Assembly: GCA_000526435.1 (NCBI GenBank)
Contig: JAGB01000002.1
Coordinates: forward strand, 988,888 to 1,052,887
From: Caldicoprobacter oshimai DSM 21659
Lineage (GTDB): Bacteria; Bacillota; Clostridia; Caldicoprobacterales; Caldicoprobacteraceae
DNA length: 64,000 bases
Direction of reading: 5' to 3'
The position numbers and the translations under genes were made by a program. The notes under the pieces are model-generated. The model saw only the letters and a program-made list of their open reading frames with translations, did no database searches and was not told the DNA's origin. This document shows, piece after piece, positions 49,564 through 58,357 of the stretch (positions are counted from its first letter, which is position 1; each line of letters begins with the position of its first letter).

Positions 49564-50139
49564 TTAGTAATACCTCTGTAATATCTTCGCCGCTATAATA
49601 CCAGCAGCTGTTGAACAGACGGTGGCTATAAATACAGTACCAATAATTTCCGTTGGATTGCTAGAGCCGGCCGTACTGCGCAGGGCCACCACCGTAGCGG
49701 GAATCAGCTGTACAGACGAGGTGTTTATAACCAAAAACATGCACATGGCATCGGTAGCCCTATCCTTATGGGGATTTAACTCCTGCAGCTCCCTCATGGC
49801 CTTTATCCCCAATGGGGTAGCCGCATTGCCCAGCCCCAGCATATTGGCGATTATATTCATGGTTATCGCTCCTATGGCTGGATGCCTGGCCGGTATATCG
49901 GTAAATAAAAACCGCATTACACCCTGCATCTTCTGAGAAACCTTCTTGACCAATCCTGCCTCCTCCGCTACCTTCATCAGCCCCAACCACAACGCATAAA
50001 CGCCTATCAATCCAAAACATAGCTCCACCGCATATTTGGCATTGTCCAGAGCCGCCTGTGTCACCGCCTCTATCTTTCCATTAAAGGCAGCAACTACCAG
50101 CCCAATTAATATCAACAGTATCCATACGATATTGACCAT
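49564..50139 (-). CDS. spmA: Spore maturation protein A
   Basis: 191 residues, membrane protein with the Gate-type motifs LGLGNAATPLGIKAMRELQ and FLVINTSSVQLIPATVVALR. Partner of spmB. I chose the ATG at 50139 (MVNIVWILL), which has AAGGTGAGG upstream, instead of the more distant GTG-type starts that add a hydrophilic leader. Confidence 0.94.
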   Translation of the reverse strand: MVNIVWILLILIGLVVAAFNGKIEAVTQAALDNAKYAVELCFGLIGVYALWLGLMKVAEEAGLVKKVSQKMQGVMRFLFTDIPARHPAIGAITMNIIANMLGLGNAATPLGIKAMRELQELNPHKDRATDAMCMFLVINTSSVQLIPATVVALRSTAGSSNPTEIIGTVFIATVCSTAAGIIAAKILQRYY

Positions 50140-50248
50140 AGGCCTCACCTTTTCAGCAGCTTTTTTCTTTATGCATATGATATTGCTTTCAACAATAGAA
50201 CACATGCATAAATTAATTATATTTTTTATATTTTTTACAAACAGCCTA

Positions 50249-50277
50249 TTGACTTTTATTGGTATTATTGGTAATAT
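50249..50277 (+). promoter_or_regulatory. abrB promoter
   Basis: TTGACT (50249-50254) and TAATAT (50272-50277) on the plus strand, exactly 17 nt apart, 48 nt upstream of the abrB start. Confidence 0.75.
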
Positions 50278-50324
50278 AAATTACGTGATTGGTGTCGAAT
50301 TTTGTTAGGGGAGGAGGGGACAGC

Positions 50325-50573
50325 GTGAAATCGACAGGCATTGTAAGGAAAGTGGATGAGCTAGGAAGGGTTGTAATTCCTATTGAACTTCGTCGAACCC
50401 TTGGCATTGATAAGAAAGACGCCTTGGAGATTTACGTAGACGATGAACACATCATATTGAAGAAATACGAGCCTGCATGCATATTCTGCGATAATGCGAA
50501 AGATATTCAGACCTACAAGGGCAAGAACATATGCAAAGAGTGCCTGGCAGAGCTGCGCAAACTGTCCGAGTGA
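50325..50573 (+). CDS. abrB: AbrB-family transition-state regulator with zinc knuckle
   Basis: 82 residues. The N-terminal swapped-hairpin DNA-binding domain (STGIVRKVDELGRVVIPIELRRTLGI) is nearly identical to B. subtilis AbrB/Abh. The C-terminal part differs: it has CIFC and CKEC, a four-Cys knuckle usual in Clostridia. The start is GTG at 50325 with AGGAGG seven bases upstream. It is alone on the plus strand between spmA and rsmI. Confidence 0.93.
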   Translation: MKSTGIVRKVDELGRVVIPIELRRTLGIDKKDALEIYVDDEHIILKKYEPACIFCDNAKDIQTYKGKNICKECLAELRKLSE

Positions 50574-50601
50574 TGCCTCACCAACCCCCAGGCACTGTCT
50601 T
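50574..50601 (+). terminator. Weak terminator after abrB
   Basis: A short TGCCT/AGGCA stem immediately after the abrB stop, followed by CTGTC and TTTTTT on the plus strand. The stem is only about 5 bp. Confidence 0.4.
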
Positions 50602-50655
50602 TTTTCTTCGGTTGTAAACAAAGTTTCAGATAGATTCGATTCAACCAACAATTAT

Positions 50656-51498
50656 TTAAATATTGATAGAGTGTTTGTACACCTCGCTTTTCGGTAAACC
50701 ACGAGCTTTGGCTACCTGCTTTACAGCTTCCTTTTTGTCAAAACCTTGAGCCATATATTGCCTTATGTGGTCTTCTATGGAGATATCCCATGTGTGGTTC
50801 TGTATATCCTGCTGTGCGCATCCTTCTAAAATGAGCACAATCTCACCTTTGGGAGGGTGCTCTTTAAAATGCCGCAGCATTTGCTCAAGATCTAAAATAA
50901 TGACCTCTTCATGCACCTTTGTCAGTTCACGAACCACCGCAATCCTTCTGTTACCCAGCTTGTCAAGCATATCCTCCAGCGTGGCGACTAATCTGTGCGG
51001 CGCCTCGTATAAAACAACAGTACGCTGCTCGCTCTTCAACTCTTCCAGCCTTGCTTCCCTTTCCTTCTTCTCTCGGGGGAGAAATCCTTCAAAAACAAAA
51101 CGGCTGGTGTTCATCCCAGACAACACCAACGCCGAAATGCATGCCGTGGGGCCAGGCAATACCGTAACGGGGATGCCATTCTGCCTCGCCAGGCTGATTA
51201 GCGGCACCCCTGGGTCCGATATACCTGGCATACCCGAGTCGGATACCAGGGCTACGTTATGGCCTTGCATAAGTAGCTCGATTATCTTCTGACCACGCTC
51301 CCGCTGATTGTGTTCATGGTAGCTTATGAGCGGCTTTGAAATCCCATAGTGGTTTAAAAGCTTCAGGGTGTGTCTGGTATCCTCAGCAGCGATATAATCC
51401 ACTTCCTTAAGGATGCGCAGTACCCTCAAGGTTATATCCTCTAAATTCCCTATTGGCGTCGCGCAGACATAAAGAGTCCCTCTTGCCGGCAAAACCAT
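50656..51498 (-). CDS. rsmI: 16S rRNA (cytidine1402-2'-O)-methyltransferase
   Basis: 280 residues, tetrapyrrole-methylase fold. Motifs are LYVCATPIGNLEDITLRVL, AEDTRHT, LVSDSGMPGISDPG and VVLYEAPHR. It methylates the ribose of C1402 in the ribosomal P site. Convergent with abrB. A TTG two codons into the frame (51492) has better Shine-Dalgarno spacing than the ATG at 51498. Confidence 0.95.
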   Translation of the reverse strand: MVLPARGTLYVCATPIGNLEDITLRVLRILKEVDYIAAEDTRHTLKLLNHYGISKPLISYHEHNQRERGQKIIELLMQGHNVALVSDSGMPGISDPGVPLISLARQNGIPVTVLPGPTACISALVLSGMNTSRFVFEGFLPREKKEREARLEELKSEQRTVVLYEAPHRLVATLEDMLDKLGNRRIAVVRELTKVHEEVIILDLEQMLRHFKEHPPKGEIVLILEGCAQQDIQNHTWDISIEDHIRQYMAQGFDKKEAVKQVAKARGLPKSEVYKHSINI

Positions 51499-51525
51499 CG
51501 CCCCTTAAATTCTTATACAAAGTTG

Positions 51526-52203
51526 TCACTCTTCCAGTGCTCTAATTGCCTTAACTGCAAGCTCCATCTCCTGTTTGCCCGAAAAAGCTCCCATCTTAAA
51601 ATAGCGAACTATTCCTTCCTTGTCAATAATATAATTGGCAGGTACTACGCTTCGATAATAGATCTTCCAAGCCTCGTCATCCCTATCCAGGAGTACAGGA
51701 AAAGTATAGCCATGCTCCTGTATAAAACTTCTGACCTTCTTTTCGGCGGCCTTGTCGTCTGTCCCGCCCCGAAGCTCCACAGAAGTGGAGCTGACTGCCA
51801 AAACAACTACATCCTCATCCTTGTATTCCTCGTAAAATTCTTCCATGTGAGGCATCTCGGCCCGACAGGGAGGACACCAGGTAGCCCAAAAATTGAGAAA
51901 TATTATTTTGCCTTTATAATCCGACAGCTTAACCTTGTTTCCATTTAAGTCTTCAGCCTCAAAGTCTTCCATGGGCTTGTTGATCTCATAAAAATAGTAT
52001 TTGTTCTTCAAGATATCCTGAGGCGACGCCCCATCATCGCCATTATTCTGTGAAGGTTTAGCGGCATTCTCATCTTGGGACTCAGCCGCCTGATCTTGTG
52101 GCGTTTCCCGAGGTGTGTCTTTCGATACAGCACACCCGCTTACAAACAGCCCTAGCACCAGCAAAAGGGTGAAGATTTTAATAATCCTGCTCATGGATTT
52201 CAA
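51526..52203 (-). CDS. TlpA-like thioredoxin lipoprotein
   Basis: 225 residues. A signal with lipobox VSGC is followed by a polar linker (about 27-75) and a thioredoxin fold with FWATWCPPCRAEMP, the CxxC of extracytoplasmic thiol oxidoreductases. It likely receives electrons from the CcdA protein encoded 27 nt upstream. Possible roles are cytochrome maturation or, as for StoA in Bacillus, spore cortex synthesis. The start is TTG at 52203 or ATG at 52194. Confidence 0.9.
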   Translation of the reverse strand: MKSMSRIIKIFTLLLVLGLFVSGCAVSKDTPRETPQDQAAESQDENAAKPSQNNGDDGASPQDILKNKYYFYEINKPMEDFEAEDLNGNKVKLSDYKGKIIFLNFWATWCPPCRAEMPHMEEFYEEYKDEDVVVLAVSSTSVELRGGTDDKAAEKKVRSFIQEHGYTFPVLLDRDDEAWKIYYRSVVPANYIIDKEGIVRYFKMGAFSGKQEMELAVKAIRALEE

Positions 52204-52230
52204 ATCATCCTTTCATGCAATGATTTTTTA

Positions 52231-52923
52231 TTATGCACCTAAAAAGGCCAATCTATTGAAAAATATCAATAACCCTATAATGATGAGGAGCCCACCACTG
52301 ACCCACCGAATTGCGTCCATATACTTGTATAGCTTTTTAATGGGATTCCACAGCACTCGTATGCCCACTGCCAACGCCATAAAAGGCAACCCCAGCCCTA
52401 AACTGTATACCGCCAATAGCCCCATTCCCCCAGCAACAGTACGGGCCTGACTGGCCATTAAGAGCACCGAAGCAAGCATTGGACCCACGCAGGGTGTCCA
52501 CCCAAATCCAAACCCCATCCCCATAATTACAGAGGCAATAAAACCTGTTCCATTAACGTTGACCTTAAACCTTTTCTCGTAATTTAAAAAGGGAACAGGA
52601 ATGAGCCCTGTATGAAACAACCCAAAAAGTATGATTAGCACTCCGCTTATCTTTCGCATAACTTCTCGGTGTTTTACTAAAAACCTCCCAAAGGAGCTTG
52701 CCGCAGCACCCATGCTGACAAATACAAAAGAAAAACCTATTACAAATAAAAGAGCGTTTAACACCACAGTACGGTACGCTCTGGAGGATCCCTGCAACAG
52801 ATTATCGACGCTCTGACCTGTCAAATAAGCTAGATACACTGGAATAAGCGGTAAAACGCAGGGAGATAAGAAAGAGGCTACCCCTTCAACAAACACCATA
52901 AAAATAAAGGCCAAGTCTCCCAC
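52231..52923 (-). CDS. ccdA: CcdA-type thiol-disulfide membrane transporter
   Basis: 230 residues, about six membrane segments. The conserved Cys pair lies in SFLSPCVLPLIPVYLAYL and FGFGWTPCVGPMLASVL. It passes reducing equivalents from cytoplasmic thioredoxin across the membrane to partners such as the TlpA-like lipoprotein downstream. I prefer the GTG at 52923 (AGGGGG seven bases upstream) over the ATG at 52929, which overlaps that site. Confidence 0.92.
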   Translation of the reverse strand: MGDLAFIFMVFVEGVASFLSPCVLPLIPVYLAYLTGQSVDNLLQGSSRAYRTVVLNALLFVIGFSFVFVSMGAAASSFGRFLVKHREVMRKISGVLIILFGLFHTGLIPVPFLNYEKRFKVNVNGTGFIASVIMGMGFGFGWTPCVGPMLASVLLMASQARTVAGGMGLLAVYSLGLGLPFMALAVGIRVLWNPIKKLYKYMDAIRWVSGGLLIIIGLLIFFNRLAFLGA

Positions 52924-53166
52924 CGGCATTCCCCCTTATTTTTTATTAATACCCCCCTCTTTCAATTTAAAACATCATATTATCTTTATATTAAGATAAT
53001 ACTCATAACATTCTTATGTTTTTAAGTATAGCACGTTAACGCGTTTATTTACGATGTGTGTAGCTTTTTTAACAAATTTTAAAATTTCACAATCTCATAT
53101 TGACTTATAAAATAATTTGTAGAATAATGTTAGATGCTAAACAATAAGCTCAATGGGGGTATTTCA
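52924..53166. other. Divergent intergenic region with LCP promoter
   Basis: About 240 nt, AT-rich, between ccdA (minus) and the LCP gene (plus). A plus-strand TTGACT at 53100-53105 lies 17 nt before AATAAT (53123-53128), a plausible promoter for the LCP gene. No gene seen. Confidence 0.45.
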
Positions 53167-54225
53167 ATGAAAAAGTTCTTCATAACCGCATTGTCCATAT
53201 TGCTCATCTTTCTAATAGCCTCAGCTACTTATATCTATATACTACTTGATCAAATTGAAAATAATTCTGAAGATAATTCTCTAGTAGACTCTTTGGATTC
53301 ATCAAATTCTTCGAATTCATCAAATCCTCCAAAGAAATTGACCCCTGAAGATTTAGGAATCTCTGAAACGGCTCCCAAAGCAAGCGAAACCGGGGTGACC
53401 AATATACTTTTGTTTGGACTGGACTCGCGAACCGAAAACCACATATCGCGGTCAGATACAATAATAATTACAACCATCGACAAGAAAAACCAGGTCATCA
53501 AACTCACTTCCTTGATGCGCGATATGTACGTACCCATCCCCGGCAGAAATAAAAACAGGATAAACACAGCTTACATCTTTGGCGGCCCTACCCTCGCCAT
53601 TAAAACGGTAAATACAAACTTTGACCTTGATATACGCTATTATGTTACGGTAGACTTTTTTGGCTTAGAAAGAATCATTGACCAGGTAGGTGGGATAACG
53701 ATAGATGTCAAAAAGCAAGAAATTCCCCACATTAACTCCTGCATAGCAGAGCTCAATAGTTTAAACAAAAACACCAAGCCTGTACCTCTACTCACGGAGC
53801 CCGGGCTACAGACGTTGAACGGCAGGCAAGCGGTAGCATACGCTCGCATACGAAACGTGGGAAATGCCGATTTTGAGAGGACCGAAAGGCAAAGACGGGT
53901 ACTAGTAGAATTGTTCAAAAAAGTAAAAACCCTCAACCCTCTAAAGCTGCCCGGCCTGGTGAGCACCATATTGCCCTATGTGGAGACTAACCTGCCAAAG
54001 ACGGAAATTTTGAGCTTAGGAATTTCAGTCCTAGGATTTAAGGACAAGGATATAATACAATACAGGATACCAGTGGACGGTACGTTTACTTCGCAGCGGA
54101 TCAACGGGATGGCCGTGCTTGTACCTGATATAGAAAAGAACAAAGCCCTCCTCCACGATTTCATCTATGGGGACGACACAAATAGCGAAGTTGCTGGCAA
54201 TGATGATATCAATGCCAGGCAATAA
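53167..54225 (+). CDS. LytR-CpsA-Psr (LCP) family cell-wall polymer ligase
   Basis: 352 residues. An N-terminal transmembrane anchor (about 5-27) is followed by a Ser/Asn-rich linker and the LCP domain from about residue 80: NILLFGLDSRTENHISRSDTIIITTID, LMRDMYVPIPG, and the R-containing YARIRNVGNADFERTERQRRVL. These enzymes transfer teichoic-acid-like polymers from lipid carrier to peptidoglycan. ATG at 53167 follows GGGGGT. Convergent with the SpoIID-like gene. Confidence 0.93.
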   Translation: MKKFFITALSILLIFLIASATYIYILLDQIENNSEDNSLVDSLDSSNSSNSSNPPKKLTPEDLGISETAPKASETGVTNILLFGLDSRTENHISRSDTIIITTIDKKNQVIKLTSLMRDMYVPIPGRNKNRINTAYIFGGPTLAIKTVNTNFDLDIRYYVTVDFFGLERIIDQVGGITIDVKKQEIPHINSCIAELNSLNKNTKPVPLLTEPGLQTLNGRQAVAYARIRNVGNADFERTERQRRVLVELFKKVKTLNPLKLPGLVSTILPYVETNLPKTEILSLGISVLGFKDKDIIQYRIPVDGTFTSQRINGMAVLVPDIEKNKALLHDFIYGDDTNSEVAGNDDINARQ

Positions 54226-54330
54226 AGGCATTGATGTGGTCTATCTACTTAAAGCTCATTCAGTAGAATTTTTAATTACAAAACAGAGACCATGGCGAGA
54301 AAATCGTTTAACAGTGTAAATGCCGCAATA

Positions 54331-54365
54331 AAAGAAAGCGTGGGTTTAACTCCCACGCTTTCTTT
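54331..54365. terminator. Bidirectional terminator between the LCP and SpoIID-like genes
   Basis: A perfect stem AAGAAAGCGTGGG/CCCACGCTTTCTT with a 7-nt loop, with T-runs available on the plus strand (TTTCTTTT) and A/T-rich flank on the minus. It ends two convergent transcripts. Confidence 0.88.
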
Positions 54366-54386
54366 TAAAACTTGGAAATGTTTCTT

Positions 54387-57020
54387 TTAAAATCCGAGGT
54401 AATCTCCAGAAACATATCCGGTCAACGTTCCATACCTGATCTTATACCAGGAACCCACCTTTTGGAGGATGGTCACTTGCGAATTCTTCTTTATAGCTCC
54501 AATCCTGGTATAGTTAGTCCCCGGCCCCGTCCTGACATTGAGCCATGTGGCCGTCACTACGGCTGTACTCGGCAAGCTCCTATCATCCTCTCCGCGGGAA
54601 GGTATAGCATTTGAAACCTTCACATAAGCGCTATGCACGTATCCTGTCGTACCGCCAAATTTTATTTTATACCATACGCCAGTCTGTCCCAAAATGGTCA
54701 CCTGGCTATTGCGATACAAAAGCCCGATCTTGCTGTAGTTTGTTCCCGGACCAGACCGCACATTCAGTCCGGTAGCGGTAACAATTCCAACAAAGGTCTG
54801 CTCTTCTCCTTTAGAAGGTGAATCGTTAGAAGTCAGCCTTATATAGTCCCCATGTACGTATCCAACTGTGCCGCCATATTTAATCTTGTACCAAGCCCCT
54901 ACCTTCTCCAAAATATCTACTTTTGCGTTTCTAGCAAGCTTCCCAATCACGCTGAAACCCATACCTGCACCTGAACGAACATTGAGAACGCTTGCCGTCA
55001 CTGTTCCTTGCGCTATCACATTGCCATTGTTACCGCTAGGCGGTTGGCTGCTGCCTCCACTGGGCGGTTGAACGCTGGCACTTTCTAGCCTTATATAATC
55101 GCCGTATACATAACCTGTTAAGCCATTGTACTCTATCTTATACCACTCCCCAACTTTTTCTAACACAACTAACCTGGTACCTTTAATTACCAGACCTATC
55201 CTATGGTTTCTCGTGCTGGGGCCGCTCCGCACATTCAACGCACTGGCAGTCACAACAGCATATTTCCTCTCCTTGTTTGGAGGTACAGGTGGATCGACTG
55301 GCGGCAACTGTCCCTGGTTGCCCCCTGAAGAAGAGCCTGGTGGCTTTTGCCCTCCTTCTAATACAACGTAATCGCTATGGACATATCCCTGCAGGTTACC
55401 CGTTTTTATCTCGTACCATTCCCCCACTTCTCGCAATATTTGTACACGGGCATTTGGCCCCAATCCCCCAATACGCTTGTATTGGATACCCGGCCCTTGT
55501 CTAACATTCAGCGAAGTAGTCACCTTTACAATGCCGTAAACGGGTTGAGGCTGGCCACTGCCACCGCTGGGCGGCTGTGGATCCTGCTTATCATCCCCTC
55601 TTGACGGCATATCTGTGAGAGCAGGCGGAGAAATGTTGAGAGCCTCTATGACCGCACCAGGATAGTAGAAATTTAAGATATCTGTGTATTTGGCTCCTTG
55701 CTCAGCCATTGTTTTAGCTCCCCATTGGCTCATACCAACGCCGTGGCCAAATCCCCGGCCAGTAATGACATAGTATTCTTGCCCAGGAACTTCAATATTT
55801 TGCAATTCAAGGCCTGTTATGTATAAGCTCCTCATTACACTGGCTCCTATAGCAAAGCGCATATTTTGGGCTGGCATTTTCACTTCCGCGGTATTGAGCT
55901 TTATCTTCCCTTGATCATCCATCACATAACCGTTCGCGCCTCTCATGTAAAAGGAAAGCTTAAAATAAGCCTCTCTCTTTCTCTTGCCTGCCGTCTCTCC
56001 CTCGAACCGCATCTCATCAATGCTGACAATTTTGACATCCAGAGCGCCGGTATTCTTCTTAATTTCTTCCTTCAATTTCTCTATAAAGTTTTTATAGCTG
56101 CCGGCATCCTTTTCGATTACAGAACTCCACCAGCTATCGGGGTTGGCGAAGTCCTTCCCTGTCACATCAATTTGTGTCTTATGTATAGTAAACTTCCATT
56201 TAAACTTCCATTCATTTGGAGGCTCTTTAAGTACAGGATCATACGGATCCTCTTTGGCAGAAAGTGGCTTAAATCCCTTTGGCACACCTGAAAAGACCTC
56301 ATAGCCTGCTTCTACCCAACCTCCATTGCTGGACGAGTAAAAGGTTGGCACGAAACCCCCGTTATATTTCAGCACCATTTTTGCGGTCTCATCCACTGCC
56401 CTTTTACAATTTCCATAGCTGGGATTATACCCTTTATATACCTGGTCAGCCTCAGTATCAACCACATCATAGGCCGCCGAGGCAGGTTTTTTGCATCGCA
56501 CAGCATATGTACGGGCAGCTACTGCCTGAGCCTTCAGGGCTTCCAAAGGCCACCCGTTGTTCATCTCGTAAGGCAATACTCCATACAAATACGTCTCAAG
56601 ATACACATGGTTGGTAAGCCTGATATACCCTCCCTCCAGGCTCACCACCATATCGCCCTTGTAATTTGTCCATCCGTATGAGGGGTGGAGCACGCACAGT
56701 ACATCAGAATCACCACCTTTGTGCTGCTTAAAAGTAAACTTGTTACCCAATGTGTAAACTGCACTCCCACCTTTAAGTATTAGCTTCCCATCCTGTATGC
56801 TTATCTCGTACTCTCTTCCCCTCTCAAGATAAATGTCCTTATTTTCGGGTATGCTATAGTTCCCATTCACTTTAACCTTTACATTGACAGGATTCCCCAT
56901 GGAAGCCAACCGCACGCGAATAATGCTGTAATCAGTATCCCCCTGGGCCACAGGTATGGTCCCTATAAAGAAGAATCCTACAGCTAGTCCAACCAGCAGC
57001 GCCAAAATTCTACGACACAC
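54387..57020 (-). CDS. SpoIID/LytB-domain protein with five SH3 repeats
   Basis: 877 residues, much longer than plain SpoIID. It has an N-terminal signal peptide (ILALLVGLAVGFFFIG), then the SpoIID amidase-enhancer domain (about 115-460; LPYEMNNGWPLEALKAQAVAARTYA, GRGFGHGVGMSQWGAK). Five bacterial SH3 repeats follow (roughly 482-543, 577-638, 663-725, 740-800, 815-877), each with an LNVRSGPG-type core and a GYV.GDY end, joined by Pro/Ser/Gly linkers. Probably secreted, wall-bound and peptidoglycan-cleaving or enhancing. The start is GTG at 57020. Confidence 0.88.
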   Translation of the reverse strand: MCRRILALLVGLAVGFFFIGTIPVAQGDTDYSIIRVRLASMGNPVNVKVKVNGNYSIPENKDIYLERGREYEISIQDGKLILKGGSAVYTLGNKFTFKQHKGGDSDVLCVLHPSYGWTNYKGDMVVSLEGGYIRLTNHVYLETYLYGVLPYEMNNGWPLEALKAQAVAARTYAVRCKKPASAAYDVVDTEADQVYKGYNPSYGNCKRAVDETAKMVLKYNGGFVPTFYSSSNGGWVEAGYEVFSGVPKGFKPLSAKEDPYDPVLKEPPNEWKFKWKFTIHKTQIDVTGKDFANPDSWWSSVIEKDAGSYKNFIEKLKEEIKKNTGALDVKIVSIDEMRFEGETAGKRKREAYFKLSFYMRGANGYVMDDQGKIKLNTAEVKMPAQNMRFAIGASVMRSLYITGLELQNIEVPGQEYYVITGRGFGHGVGMSQWGAKTMAEQGAKYTDILNFYYPGAVIEALNISPPALTDMPSRGDDKQDPQPPSGGSGQPQPVYGIVKVTTSLNVRQGPGIQYKRIGGLGPNARVQILREVGEWYEIKTGNLQGYVHSDYVVLEGGQKPPGSSSGGNQGQLPPVDPPVPPNKERKYAVVTASALNVRSGPSTRNHRIGLVIKGTRLVVLEKVGEWYKIEYNGLTGYVYGDYIRLESASVQPPSGGSSQPPSGNNGNVIAQGTVTASVLNVRSGAGMGFSVIGKLARNAKVDILEKVGAWYKIKYGGTVGYVHGDYIRLTSNDSPSKGEEQTFVGIVTATGLNVRSGPGTNYSKIGLLYRNSQVTILGQTGVWYKIKFGGTTGYVHSAYVKVSNAIPSRGEDDRSLPSTAVVTATWLNVRTGPGTNYTRIGAIKKNSQVTILQKVGSWYKIRYGTLTGYVSGDYLGF

Positions 57021-57135
57021 AGCTACATCACTCCCAGAAATTTATAGTTTTACGTCTTTACCCACCCATATATAGATAAATATTCGGCATAAATTGTCAA
57101 ATTCCTGCCAGCAGGTAAAATTTATTGCAATGAAA

Positions 57136-57167
57136 AAAGAACCCAATCTGAAACGATCAGGTTCTTT
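57136..57167 (-). terminator. Terminator after the ferredoxin gene
   Basis: A 13-bp stem AAAGAACCTGATC with its partner (two G-T pairs), 6-nt loop, then TTTTTTC on the minus strand, 17 nt past the ferredoxin stop. Confidence 0.88.
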
Positions 57168-57183
57168 TTCATTGCATTCTTCA

Positions 57184-57354
57184 TTATTCAAGCTGAGGAG
57201 CGCCCACAGGGCAAACATCAGCGCATGCGCCGCACTCTATGCAAGCGTCCGGATCTATAACGTAGATGTCATCACCCTCGGAGATGGCATCCACCGGACA
57301 CTCGGACTGGCAGGCACCGCATGCAATGCATTCCTCAGTAATCTTGTACGCCAT
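57184..57354 (-). CDS. 2[4Fe-4S] ferredoxin
   Basis: 56 residues. Two CxxCxxCxxxCP cluster motifs, CIACGACQSECP and CIECGACADVCP, separated by an acidic stretch, identify a clostridial-type low-potential electron carrier. ATG at 57354 follows AAGGAGGTGA. A single-gene unit with its own terminator. Its abundance-type signals (strong ribosome binding site, strong terminator) suit a main anaerobic electron carrier. Confidence 0.96.
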   Translation of the reverse strand: MAYKITEECIACGACQSECPVDAISEGDDIYVIDPDACIECGACADVCPVGAPQLE

Positions 57355-57438
57355 CTACCCTCACCTCCTTACATTGAAACCCCGCAAAAAACACCTCTTC
57401 TATTCTATCACCAATACCCAAAATTGCAAAGATTTTTT

Positions 57439-58353
57439 TCACTCATCCATCAGTGACCTTATCTCCTCATCCATCCCGTTTAAATCATCCTGCATATCAT
57501 CTGCTTCTTCCAGGACCTCTTCGCCTTGGTCCTTGTCTATCAACTCCACCTCATCGGGAGAGTATTCTTTGACCGCTACAGTACCATCCTCCTGAACCAA
57601 CTTTACCTTGACTTTCTCAAATAGTACATTTATATCCACCACAATGCCTTTGCCATCAGGCGTTAATACTTCCTTGTTTACCTTTGGCATGCGCTTTAAC
57701 ACATCCTCATAAAAATCCTGTTCGAATTTCAGGCAACACATGAGTCGACCGCATACGCCCGATATTTTGGCCGGATTAAGCGATAGTTTCTGCTCCTTTG
57801 CCATTCGGATGGATACGGGCTGAAAATCCCCCAGGAAAGTACAACAGCACATATTTCTACCACAGGGGCCCAGTCCTCCTATCATCTTGGCTTCATCGCG
57901 TACGCCAATCTGCCTGAGCTCAATCCTGGTTCTAAATATGGCTGCCAAATCCCTCACCAGCTCACGGAAATCTACCCTTCCTTCAGCAGTAAAGTAGAAT
58001 ATAAGCTTGTTATTATCGAAGGTGTATTCCACGCCCACCAGCTTCATGGGCAGCTTGTGCTTAGCAATCTCCCTCAAGCATATTTCAAAAGCCTTGCTTT
58101 CCTTCTCCTTGTTCTCTTTTACCTTCAATTCATCCTCTTCCGTAGCCTTTCTAATAACCTTTTTAAGAGGAGGAACTATATCCTCCTCTGGGACCTCCTT
58201 TGGAGGCACCACTATCTCGCCATATTCTATCCCACGGGCAGTCTCCACTATCACGTGGTCTCCCGGTTTAAGCTCTATGTCATTGGGGTCAAAGTAGTAT
58301 ATTTTACCTGCTCTTTTGAATCTGACCCCTACTACTGTTTGTATAAAAATCAC
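57439..58353 (-). CDS. ricT: PSP1-domain protein RicT (YaaT)
   Basis: 304 residues. The PSP1 domain starts VVGVRFKRAGKIYYFDP. The cysteine-rich core GPCGRNMCCCTFL and GVCGRLMCCLKF provides the Fe-S ligands described for the RicAFT complex, which in B. subtilis helps RNase Y mature mRNAs and promotes sporulation. The C-terminal tail is acidic. The start is odd: the GTG at 58353 abuts AGGAG with no spacer, whereas an ATA at 58344 is at ideal distance. It follows holB by 4 nt. Confidence 0.92.
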   Translation of the reverse strand: MIFIQTVVGVRFKRAGKIYYFDPNDIELKPGDHVIVETARGIEYGEIVVPPKEVPEEDIVPPLKKVIRKATEEDELKVKENKEKESKAFEICLREIAKHKLPMKLVGVEYTFDNNKLIFYFTAEGRVDFRELVRDLAAIFRTRIELRQIGVRDEAKMIGGLGPCGRNMCCCTFLGDFQPVSIRMAKEQKLSLNPAKISGVCGRLMCCLKFEQDFYEDVLKRMPKVNKEVLTPDGKGIVVDINVLFEKVKVKLVQEDGTVAVKEYSPDEVELIDKDQGEEVLEEADDMQDDLNGMDEEIRSLMDE

Positions 58354-58357
58354 CTCC

